Source: an uncultured Xanthobacteraceae bacterium
Lineage (GTDB): Bacteria; Pseudomonadota; Alphaproteobacteria; Rhizobiales; Xanthobacteraceae
DNA: 5,906 nucleotides
Assembly: GCA_955652925.1 (NCBI GenBank)
Contig: CATPCO010000226.1
Span: forward strand, 1 to 5,906
Direction of reading: 5' to 3'
Shown: positions 1-4,406 of the stretch, piece by piece
Position numbering within the stretch: the stretch's first letter is position 1
Layout: every line of letters starts with the position of its first letter
Program-made: the position numbers and the translations under genes
The notes under the pieces: model-generated
Seen by the model: only the letters and a program-made list of their open reading frames with translations
Database searches by the model: none
What the model was told of the DNA's origin: nothing

Positions 1-2
1 AT

Positions 3-473
3 TGTAACGGATCAGGTCGCCGATGTGCGAAAGGGAACGGTTTAGCCCAATTCCGTGGCACGACTGGTAGGGTCCTTGGCAAATTCTGCCTGGTACGACC
101 AGCAGGAATCCATTTTAAGCTACGTACTTCATTGTACGATGGGGCTTGGGTAGAGTTCACTCGGAATATCGGCGATAGGAGAGTCCGCTGGTTGATGGCG
201 GAGAACCTACACCGCAAAGAGCTGTCGGATCTGGAACTTAGCGAAGCAATCTCCAATCTTGTCAACACGATAGAGAAGGGGCGCCAACGTTTCCCAGAAG
301 CTTGCGATAAAAACTGTGGCAGCCAGGCTAGGTTTAAGCGCCTCGTGGATTCAATGAATGTGAAAATTTCGAAGCTGCCCGGGTATGCGAAAGAGCCAGT
401 GCGCCGGAGAAATCACTTCCTGCAAGGTCGAACCAACGAACCACGGACAATCGCAGCCAAGAACACTGTCTGA
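3..473 (+). pseudogene. ParB-like partition protein fragment, frameshifted, open at left edge
   Basis: The frame is open from the window edge to a TGA at 471-473; the first usable start inside it is TTG at 132, but the coding signal probably began upstream. Around 189-260 it reads L-M-A-E-N-L-H-R-K-E-L-S-D-L-E-L-S-E-A-I, which matches the E-N-L-x-R-x-x-L-x-x-x-E helix of ParB/Spo0J-type proteins. A ParB would follow this with a helix-turn-helix, but this frame turns into unconvincing basic sequence after about 275. The +1 frame from 274 to 354 instead reads V-S-Q-K-L-A-I-K-T-V-A-A-R-L-G-L-S-A-S-W-I-Q and then stops at 355, which is a plausible ParB helix-turn-helix. So the remnant carries at least one frameshift. 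The N-terminal G-x-R-R nuclease-like motif is not recognisable and the C-terminal half is missing. ParB family membership is an inference from these two motifs; a phage or plasmid ParB-like protein is equally possible. Confidence 0.5.
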
Positions 474-500
474 CTTCCATATCCCCCGCATAACCTGGCT

Positions 501-533
501 TTTAGCCAACTTCTTGTTTAGCGCTTTAGCCAA
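501..533 (+). repeat. Short direct repeats TTTAGCCAA
   Basis: TTTAGCCAA occurs at 501-509 and again at 525-533, and the shorter core TTTAGC also occurs at 517-522. The first copy is also part of a 5-bp inverted repeat, TGGCT-TTT-AGCCA, at 496-508. The repeats lie between a dead gene and a live gene about 270 bases before the next start. They may be an operator or simply chance; nothing else supports a function. Confidence 0.3.
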
Positions 534-602
534 GGTGTGCACCTAACTACACTGCGTCCGACCTGGTCCAAGAGACTCAACTGCGGAAGTTCTTTCATGG
601 TC

Positions 603-619
603 CCTGCGGATAACGCAGG
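603..619 (+). other. Perfect hairpin CCTGCG-GATAA-CGCAGG
   Basis: A 6-bp perfect stem with a 5-base loop (GATAA). It is not followed by a T run, so it is not a standard terminator. It sits 12 bases before a TATAAA, so an operator role is conceivable but unproven. Confidence 0.35.
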
Positions 620-791
620 ATCCCCTGTTGGTATAAACCCCTCCTGTTCAAGTACATGGGGCCGCCTCAAGGGGCCATGTCCTGGCAGTCACAGTGTTAG
701 AACCCTCGTAACAGGACACAACCGCATTAGCCCGCTATCTTGGGCGGATCATGCGAACGTAGTCAGGGACCGCTGAGGTTCCCGGCTCAAT

Positions 792-797
792 GGAGGG
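792..797 (+). promoter_or_regulatory. Strong Shine-Dalgarno GGAGGG
   Basis: GGAGGG ends 6 bases before the ATG at 804. This fixes that ATG as the start of the exported-protein gene. Confidence 0.85.
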
Positions 798-803
798 TCT
801 TAG

Positions 804-1658
804 ATGAAACGAATCGCAGTTCTAAGTTTTGTGGGAAGTCTACTGTTAGGCACAGCGGTAGCGCAGACTTCCGCTACGTCACAAACCAATGTCTCAGCCC
901 CGCAGAACACTTCCCTGTCCGCCGGCAAGTCTAGTGCGCAGATGGATTCCCAAACCTCGGCAAATGCGGCGCAGTCTGCCGACGTGTCGAACAAGGGCGC
1001 AGCCGCCAGCGAATTGAAGACCGGCAGTTCCATCCACACAACCTTGGATAAACCAGTGGATGCGCGCAAGAATAAGCCGGGCGACCAGGTCGTGGCCACG
1101 ACCACCGAGGACGAAAAGTCCGAGGGCCAAGTGGTGATTCCGCGCGGCTCGAAGATCATTGGCCATGTGACGGAAGTCAAGGCGCGCGAAAGGGGACAGG
1201 CAGAGTCAGCATTGGGCGTCGTCTTTGATCATGCTGTCTTGAAAGACGGCAGCCAAGTACCGTTGTCGTTGACCGTGCAGGCGGTCGGCAGCGGTGCTAG
1301 GGCGGCCCAGGCGGAAGATGATTCGTTAATGTCTTCCGGAAACGCTGCTGCAACTGGCAGCGCTAGCGAGGCAGGCTCAAGCATGACACGAACCGGAGGT
1401 GGCCTGGTTGGTGGCGTTCGTTCCACGACTGGTGGCTTGGTCAAGACAGCCGGGAGCGTCGGCGGGGCCACACTAAATCCGGCGATGGGCGCGGGAGCTT
1501 CTTCATCTCTGAATTCGAACAGTCAGGGTGTAGTTGGGCTTCGCGGCCTGAACCTGGCGTCGTCAACCGCAAGCTCGAATTCTGGAACGTTCACGTCAAA
1601 AAACTCGAACGTCCATCTCGATAGCGGCACCCAGATGATCCTAAGGATACAGAAGTAG
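804..1658 (+). CDS. Exported protein with one P-x-G-S beta domain and a Gly/Ser-rich tail
   Basis: This is a 284-residue protein of unknown function. Residues 1-20 are a clear Sec signal peptide (K-R, hydrophobic core, cleavage A-V-A before Q21), so the mature protein is exported to the periplasm or outside. Residues 21-72 are Ser/Thr/Ala/Gln-rich and probably disordered. Residues 74-162 form the only ordered-looking domain: G-S-S-I-H-T-T-L-D-K-P-V, then V-V-I-P-R-G-S-K-I-I-G (110-120), then F-D-H-A-V-L-K-D-G-S-Q-V-P-L. The same pattern occurs twice in the protein at 4407-5887, and it loosely resembles the I-P-x-G-S-x-L-I-G strand pair of VirB10/TrbI barrels; that likeness is my inference. 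Residues 163-268 are Gly/Ser-rich, and the end returns to a strand-like L-D-S-G-T-Q-M-I-L-R-I (272-282). The start is fixed by a strong GGAGGG, and an intrinsic terminator lies 21 bases after the stop, so the gene is probably transcribed alone. The frame is intact. Confidence 0.9.
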   Translation: MKRIAVLSFVGSLLLGTAVAQTSATSQTNVSAPQNTSLSAGKSSAQMDSQTSANAAQSADVSNKGAAASELKTGSSIHTTLDKPVDARKNKPGDQVVATTTEDEKSEGQVVIPRGSKIIGHVTEVKARERGQAESALGVVFDHAVLKDGSQVPLSLTVQAVGSGARAAQAEDDSLMSSGNAAATGSASEAGSSMTRTGGGLVGGVRSTTGGLVKTAGSVGGATLNPAMGAGASSSLNSNSQGVVGLRGLNLASSTASSNSGTFTSKNSNVHLDSGTQMILRIQK

Positions 1659-1679
1659 CTCCTCCATTCTCCATGCAAA

Positions 1680-1716
1680 GAAGGGCAGTGCCGTTGGGTG
1701 CTGCCCTTCGTTGTTT
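1680..1716 (+). terminator. Rho-independent terminator
   Basis: GAAGGGCAG (1680-1688) pairs perfectly with CTGCCCTTC (1701-1709). Two G-T pairs and two further G-C pairs extend the stem inward to 13 bp with a GTTG loop (1693-1696). The T-rich run TTGTTT (1711-1716) follows. It lies 21 bases after the stop of the exported-protein gene and insulates it from the STAS gene. Confidence 0.88.
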
Positions 1717-1873
1717 GGCACATCAATTACTCCTGGCTTCAGAGTTGTTAGTGCGGATCGTTCTGGCAAGCATCGGGTACAGCATTCGTGTAGGGCAGAT
1801 TCTTCTCGCTTCTTGCAGGAACTTCCGGTGTCGCGACCGAGACCAACCACTCATCTTGCACAAAATACAGGAA

Positions 1874-1889
1874 TGGCACGGTTCGTGCT
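1874..1889 (+). promoter_or_regulatory. Candidate sigma-54 (RpoN) promoter
   Basis: TGGCACGGTTCGTGCT fits the TGGCAC-N5-TTGC[AT] consensus with one mismatch (GTGC for TTGC). The invariant GG (1875-1876) and GC (1887-1888) are exactly 10 bases apart. The predicted transcript start is near 1900, leaving a short leader with a GGGAGGAG ribosome site before the STAS start. No activator site was identified upstream, so this is a motif match only. Confidence 0.5.
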
Positions 1890-1912
1890 CTAAGAACATA
1901 GCGGCCAAAGTT

Positions 1913-1920
1913 GGGAGGAG
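1913..1920 (+). promoter_or_regulatory. Shine-Dalgarno GGGAGGAG choosing a TTG start
   Basis: AGGAG ends 7 bases before TTG 1928 and 4 bases before TTG 1925. The 7-base spacing favours 1928. No ATG is available here in frame. Confidence 0.75.
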
Positions 1921-1927
1921 TTCATTG

Positions 1928-2284
1928 TTGAATGTAAATATTGAGAAAATTGGCGACTTGGCGGTCGTTGAGTGTGAAGGCAGACTTATACAGAGCGAAG
2001 CCGCGGTCAAATTACGCGAAGCTGTGACTTCGCAAAGAGACGCCCGAATTGTTGTCCTTGAACTCTCGGAAGTACACGCCATCGAAGGCGCCGGTCTTGG
2101 CATGCTCGTGTTTCTGCGGCGATGGGCTAGGGAGCACGATATTCGATTCATGCTGTTCGATCCCTCGAAGTGCGTCCAGGACGGACTGAAACGTGTCAGA
2201 TCGATCTCAGAATTCTACATTCCTACGCTCGACGACATGTTCGCTCTCTTGGCATACGCCGACAGCCAATACGCGGCTGCTTGA
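1928..2284 (+). CDS. STAS-domain protein, anti-sigma-factor-antagonist-like, no phospho-acceptor serine
   Basis: The 118-residue product is a single STAS domain from end to end: M-N-V-N-I-E-K-I-G-D-L-A-V-V-E-C-E-G-R (1-19), the helix S-E-A-A-V-K-L-R-E-A-V (23-33), strand I-V-V-L-E-L-S-E-V (41-49), the signature loop A-I-E-G-A-G-L-G-M-L-V (51-61), and the F-M-L-F-D-P strand (74-79). STAS proteins of the SpoIIAA/RsbV type bind anti-sigma kinases and are switched by phosphorylation of a serine in I-D-S-S-G-L-G. Here that motif is I-E-G-A-G-L-G, so both serines are gone and the aspartate is glutamate. The protein therefore probably acts without phosphorylation at this site, or as a binding module for another partner. 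No anti-sigma kinase or sigma gene is in the window. The frame runs open much further upstream (to 1673), but that part crosses a terminator and does not look like protein; the GGGAGGAG site supports TTG 1928, with TTG 1925 as the alternative. Confidence 0.88.
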   Translation: MNVNIEKIGDLAVVECEGRLIQSEAAVKLREAVTSQRDARIVVLELSEVHAIEGAGLGMLVFLRRWAREHDIRFMLFDPSKCVQDGLKRVRSISEFYIPTLDDMFALLAYADSQYAAA

Positions 2285-2312
2285 GTTCTAGGTTTTTCAT
2301 TGTTGAGTACCC

Positions 2313-2368
2313 GTGACCGCCAACCGTCAGTTCGCCCCGTGCGCGGTCGGTGCCGTAAGTGTGACCGC
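2313..2368 (+). repeat. GACCGC motif cluster (direct and inverted)
   Basis: GTGACCGC occurs at 2313-2320 and 2361-2368, with the inverted GCGGTC at 2343-2348 between them. The first and middle copies could pair as a 6-bp stem. The cluster lies in the roughly 200-base gap after the STAS gene. No T run follows, so it is not an obvious terminator; a protein-binding site or chance are both possible. Confidence 0.3.
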
Positions 2369-2484
2369 ATATGGTCCATCGCGGGCAAGGAACTAACTGA
2401 GCCGGCGAGACACCTTCTCGGGGGAAGGGCTGTTCGACGCGCGCCAATGACTTACCCGTCTGGGGCGTTTTCGTTTGGGGTCTT

Positions 2485-2932
2485 GTGACAGACCTGCGCC
2501 TATTCATTTTACGGAAGCCGCAGGCGAGATTCTTAAGACAACTAGAAATCTTCCAGGAAAGAAATAGGTTCTCTGAGGGAGCGGCAAACTGGACTGGCTG
2601 GCGCAAACCTCTTCCGCGCACTCGTCGAGCAAGGGAATACTTCGAAATGCTGAGGTGCATTATGCGGCGGCGTGTGAACCGCAATTTTACGAAGCCTGGA
2701 GCAATCGGACCAATTGTTTTCTCCCCGAGTTCATTTGAGCGAATCGTCACGGCTCTGAAGATTTCGCCCGAGGAATACCCGCTGTTCGCCTAAGCTGAAG
2801 GAGTGGGTGCGCCGAAACAAAGACCACCGATATGTGCCCACGGACTTGCTGAAAGTAGATGTTCCCCCTCAAATGCGACTTGTAACAGAGCATCAGAGTA
2901 TGAGGTTAGAGTTCGAGACCAACCCAGAGTAG
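2485..2932 (+). CDS. Small protein of unknown function, frameshifted near 2791
   Basis: I do not recognise this family. The frame from GTG 2485 encodes 102 residues and stops with TAA at 2791-2793, straight after S-P-E-E-Y-P-L-F-A. The +1 frame directly continues as K-L-K-E-W-V-R-R-N-K-D-H-R-Y-V-P-T-D-L-L-K-V-D-V and runs to TAG at 2930. Removing one T at 2791 joins the two into about 148 residues with a smooth hydrophilic-helical join, so I read this as one gene with a one-base insertion. The C-terminal half looks like genuine protein. The N-terminal 70 residues are unusually basic and less convincing, and the GTG start has only a poor ribosome site (GGGG at 2477-2480), so the true start or an additional upstream indel is uncertain. 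No signal peptide or membrane segment is seen. Confidence 0.45.
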
Positions 2933-2952
2933 ATGCGGCGCATCTTATTGCC

Positions 2953-2957
2953 GGGAG
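2953..2957 (+). promoter_or_regulatory. Shine-Dalgarno GGGAG deciding the lipoprotein start
   Basis: GGGAG ends 7 bases before ATG 2965 and selects that start over the much longer open frame beginning at 2803. Confidence 0.75.
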
Positions 2958-2964
2958 TCACACT

Positions 2965-3357
2965 ATGAAGTACTTGCTGTTTCTCTTGGTGGCGGGAGTT
3001 GCTCTCGTCGGCTGTGGCGCAGGTCACGCAAACTTAACTAGTATCACAGCTAGTCCTCAGTCGGCGACTAGTACTAGCAATCCTCAGGGCCAAGTTGGCT
3101 ACACTGCCAGTGGAAATTTTGCCAACGGCAAGAGTCGGGAACTGTCGCAGGTAGACGGTCTTTCGTGGAAGACCTCGCCGACGAGTACCGGCACAACGGC
3201 GGCTACCATCGGTTCTACCGGCGAAGCTACTTGCTCAGCACCTGGCACTATCACCGTTACCGCGAGCGCTCCCCAAAACCTACAGTTCACCGTGAATAAC
3301 GGAGTGCAGAACACGTCAGCCACGGTAACGGGTACGGCCACACTAATTTGTCAGTGA
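2965..3357 (+). CDS. Small lipoprotein with a bacterial Ig-like (Big-type) domain
   Basis: The 130-residue product starts M-K-Y-L-L-F-L-L-V-A-G-V-A-L-V-G-C. This is a lipoprotein signal peptide with lipobox L-V-G-C and lipidated Cys17, so the protein should be membrane-anchored and face the periplasm or outside. Residues 24-115 follow the layout of bacterial Ig-like domains: L-T-S-I-T-A-S-P-Q-S-A opening strand, Y-T-A-S-G-N-F-A-N-G-K-S, then L-S-W-K-T-S, A-T-I-G-S-T-G-E-A-T-C and G-T-I-T-V-T-A. Two further cysteines (90 and 129) could form a disulfide. The true start is ATG 2965, because the signal peptide begins exactly there and a GGGAG site precedes it; the longer open frame upstream overlaps the coding end of the previous gene. 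A small membrane peptide follows 21 bases after the stop. The function is unknown; surface adhesion or envelope binding is typical of such domains but not shown here. Confidence 0.82.
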   Translation: MKYLLFLLVAGVALVGCGAGHANLTSITASPQSATSTSNPQGQVGYTASGNFANGKSRELSQVDGLSWKTSPTSTGTTAATIGSTGEATCSAPGTITVTASAPQNLQFTVNNGVQNTSATVTGTATLICQ

Positions 3358-3380
3358 AGAAAGTCAGCGAGTCTTCTTTT
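3356..3380 (+). terminator. Weak hairpin plus T run after the lipoprotein gene
   Basis: GAAGA (3356-3360) can pair with TCTTC (3372-3376), followed by TTTT (3377-3380). The stem is only 5 bp with an 11-base loop, so termination would be weak. It overlaps the start of the next small reading frame. Confidence 0.22.
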
Positions 3381-3507
3381 GAGATTCACGCTTTTGTCAC
3401 GGCGAACACGCAAGAAGTATTATTTGTTTTTCTGGGTGGTCGTATTGGGCGTAGCGTGCGGTTTAGTCGCTGGGCTGGTGCCGCAAATATCCGCTATCCT
3501 TAAGTGA
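3379..3507 (+). CDS. Possible 42-residue single-pass membrane peptide
   Basis: A TTG-started frame of 42 residues follows the lipoprotein gene in the same frame with a 21-base gap. It reads M-R-F-T-L-L-S-R-R-T-R-K-K, then a hydrophobic stretch Y-Y-L-F-F-W-V-V-V-L-G-V-A-C-G-L-V-A-G-L-V-P (14-35), then Q-I-S-A-I-L-K. This is a clean basic-then-hydrophobic pattern predicting one transmembrane helix with a cytoplasmic N-terminus. Its length and continuous hydrophobicity argue against chance, but there is no clear ribosome site and TTG is a weak start. It could be translationally coupled to the lipoprotein gene. No family is recognised. Confidence 0.45.
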   Translation: MRFTLLSRRTRKKYYLFFWVVVLGVACGLVAGLVPQISAILK

Positions 3508-3529
3508 TGCGGTCGTTTTGTCTTCCATG

Positions 3530-3557
3530 ACGAACCTCAGGACTTCCTGCGAGTCGT
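3530..3557. other. Imperfect hairpin between convergent genes
   Basis: ACGA (3530-3533) pairs with TCGT (3554-3557), and CTCAGG (3536-3541) pairs with CCTG-GAG (3546-3553, one bulged base). It lies between the 3' ends of the + strand peptide gene and the - strand cysteine-rich gene. It could end transcription in the + direction (GTTTG follows) but has no real T run on either strand. Confidence 0.28.
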
Positions 3558-3579
3558 GTTTGCTAAAAATCCGCCCTCT

Positions 3580-3798
3580 CTACCCCGACGTGAAGGAATC
3601 TGCGCTCGGGCATCCGCATGAATACGTCACGTGGTAGTTATAGTCATAGCGATGTTCGCAAAATGAATCCCTGCAACACCACAAGCGGCAATCACAACAG
3701 ATCGAAGCTCCGCAGTCCGCGCACTCGGCCACGGCGGGCTTGCCGCACGGAAAGAGGGACGATTCCGTCTGACCGTATTCGATTTGGCAGTTATGCAT
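3580..3798 (-). CDS. Small cysteine-rich putative zinc-binding protein
   Basis: The 72-residue product starts M-H-N-C-Q-I-E-Y-G-Q-T-E and contains 11 cysteines and three histidines. The core (18-47) reads C-x7-C-A-D-C-G-A-S-I-C-C-D-C-x3-C-C-R-D-S-F-C, followed by E-H and Y-x-H-V-T-Y-S-C. The paired C-x2-C elements with downstream Cys/His resemble B-box-like zinc knuckles, so I expect structural zinc and a cytoplasmic protein (no signal peptide). I recall similar short proteins in Acidobacteria, all uncharacterised. ATG 3798 is chosen because family-like sequence begins there; an upstream TTG at 3816 would add six residues. There is no good ribosome site. The gene immediately follows the DNA ligase remnant and its ATG overlaps the last recognisable ligase codon in another frame, across an A5 run, so it may once have been translationally coupled to the ligase. 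Confidence 0.68.
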   Translation of the reverse strand: MHNCQIEYGQTESSLFPCGKPAVAECADCGASICCDCRLWCCRDSFCEHRYDYNYHVTYSCGCPSADSFTSG

Positions 3799-4200
3799 TT
3801 TTCCAATTCCGCACAAGCCAATTCACAACAATGCCAACATGGGGTGGGCTCGTTGTAGCGCTCGCGCTCAAATAGTTCTTCGCGTCCTTCCATTTGGGAA
3901 TAGCTACGATTACGAATCTTGAGCCATGTGCTTCGCTTCCGATCTGCGACGTAAGGCCCGACTCTGCTTGCCTACCATGCCCTCCAACTCCATTTCGCAG
4001 ACACGCTGAAACAATGCCATACCGCGTTGCAAGGTGGGCAGCGTGTCGCAGCTGAGATGAGGCAGGAAGCCCGGACAGAAGGTACCTCAGTTCATGCTTT
4101 CGATCTTATGAGCCGCGCGCGACGTAAATCCTTGCCCTTGCATATCAACAAATCGAGGGCGAGAGTATTGCTTGACGAGTGGTTGCTGCTGCAGTTCAGT
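3798..4200 (-). pseudogene. ATP-dependent DNA ligase remnant (C-terminal half), multiple frameshifts
   Basis: Read on the - strand, consecutive pieces of an ATP-dependent DNA ligase adenylation domain appear in order but in different frames. The first (4163-4107) is L-A-L-D-L-L then G-K-D-L-R-R, matching the ligase F-A-F-D-L-L-x-x-x-G-K-D-L-R region. The second is D-R-K-H-E-L-R-Y-L-L, continuing to A-T-R-Y-G. The third is A-L-F-Q-R-V-C-E-M-E-L-E-G-M-V-G-K, which is ligase motif V (normally D-L-E-G-I-V-A-K). The fourth is G-P-Y-V-A-D-R-K-R-S-T-W-L-K-I-R-N, then Y-S-Q-M-E-G-R-E-E-L-F-E-R-E-R, ending C-x-L-A-C-A-E-L-E-K near 3798. Three frame changes are needed (near 4106, 4020 and 3970). The N-terminal part with the adenylated lysine motif is not found upstream, where the promoter region of the divergent gene lies. 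Conserved residues have also changed (F to L, A to G, D to E). This is a genuine dead gene, not a misread one. Confidence 0.75.
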
Positions 4201-4298
4201 GGGCCGAGCGGATCATGCGAAAAATTGATAACCTATTCCCACAGCAATGACTTAACATGGACTCCTCGGTGCAACGATTCCGAGAGGGCTTACATCAG

Positions 4299-4311
4299 AC
4301 CGTAAAACGGT
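4299..4311. promoter_or_regulatory. Palindrome ACCGT-AAA-ACGGT, possible operator
   Basis: A 5-bp perfect inverted repeat with a 3-base AAA spacer, about 15 bases before the candidate -35 box TTGCCA (4327-4332) of the next gene. The position suits a regulator site, but the size is small enough to arise by chance. Confidence 0.3.
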
Positions 4312-4326
4312 AGAATTCGTGCCGTG

Positions 4327-4355
4327 TTGCCAATTCTCTTGTATCATTTCATCAT
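4327..4355 (+). promoter_or_regulatory. Candidate sigma-70 promoter
   Basis: TTGCCA (5 of 6 to TTGACA) and CATCAT (4 of 6 to TATAAT) are separated by 17 bases, about 50 bases before ATG 4407. The -10 box is poor, so this is tentative. Confidence 0.3.
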
Positions 4356-4406
4356 TCTCACGTCCCAAGACATCCGGCCTCACAGCCGATTCGTCGAGAT
4401 AAGTCT

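Larger units (their letters stand above)
474..803. other. Non-coding stretch between the ParB remnant and the exported-protein gene
   Basis: No convincing coding sequence is seen on either strand. The reading frame open over 537-776 (+) has no ribosome site and no protein-like pattern. The stretch holds a small perfect hairpin (603-619), a TATAAA (632-637) with no matching -35 box, three TTTAGC copies (501-530), an imperfect inverted repeat ACATGG/CCATGT around 654-680, and the ribosome site of the next gene. The promoter of that gene must lie here but I could not place it with confidence. Confidence 0.5.
4201..4406. other. Intergenic region upstream of the large exported-protein gene
   Basis: No intact gene is seen. 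It holds a perfect small palindrome ACCGT-AAA-ACGGT (4299-4311), an inverted repeat AGAATT/AATTCT (4312-4317 and 4332-4337), and a possible sigma-70 promoter TTGCCA (4327-4332) with CATCAT (4350-4355) at 17-base spacing. The - strand side may contain unrecognisable upstream ligase sequence. The + strand gene that follows has only a weak ribosome site (GAGATAAG). Confidence 0.4.

Noticed and set aside
518..598. Short - strand frame of 26 residues
   Set aside because: It is too short, with no clear ribosome site and no neighbouring context to support it.
1673..1927. N-terminal extension of the STAS gene by 85 residues
   Set aside because: The extension crosses the intrinsic terminator and the candidate promoter and does not look like protein. 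The GGGAGGAG site places the start at 1928.
2300..2488. 62-residue frame after the STAS gene, with C-R-K-C-D
   Set aside because: A single C-x2-C pair is not enough. There is no ribosome site and the composition looks non-coding.
2223..2750. 175-residue frame on the - strand
   Set aside because: It is antisense to the end of the STAS gene and to the 2485-2932 gene, has no ribosome site and no recognisable motif, and is rich in Arg/Pro as expected from a shadow frame.
2900..2930. tRNA-like T-arm string GAGTTCGAGACC
   Set aside because: No matching T stem, anticodon arm or acceptor stem can be built, and it lies in the continuation of a coding frame.
2803..2964. Longer start for the lipoprotein at 2803
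   Set aside because: The signal peptide with lipobox begins at 2965 behind a GGGAG site, and the upstream part overlaps the continuation of the preceding gene in another frame.
3038..3077. Four CTAG tetranucleotides at spacings of 12, 18 and 6 bases
   Set aside because: They fall in Thr-Ser and Ala-Ser codon pairs of a low-complexity segment of the lipoprotein, and the multiple-of-three spacing follows from coding.
4027..4305. 92-residue + strand frame
   Set aside because: It is antisense to the DNA ligase remnant, with no ribosome site or protein-like pattern.
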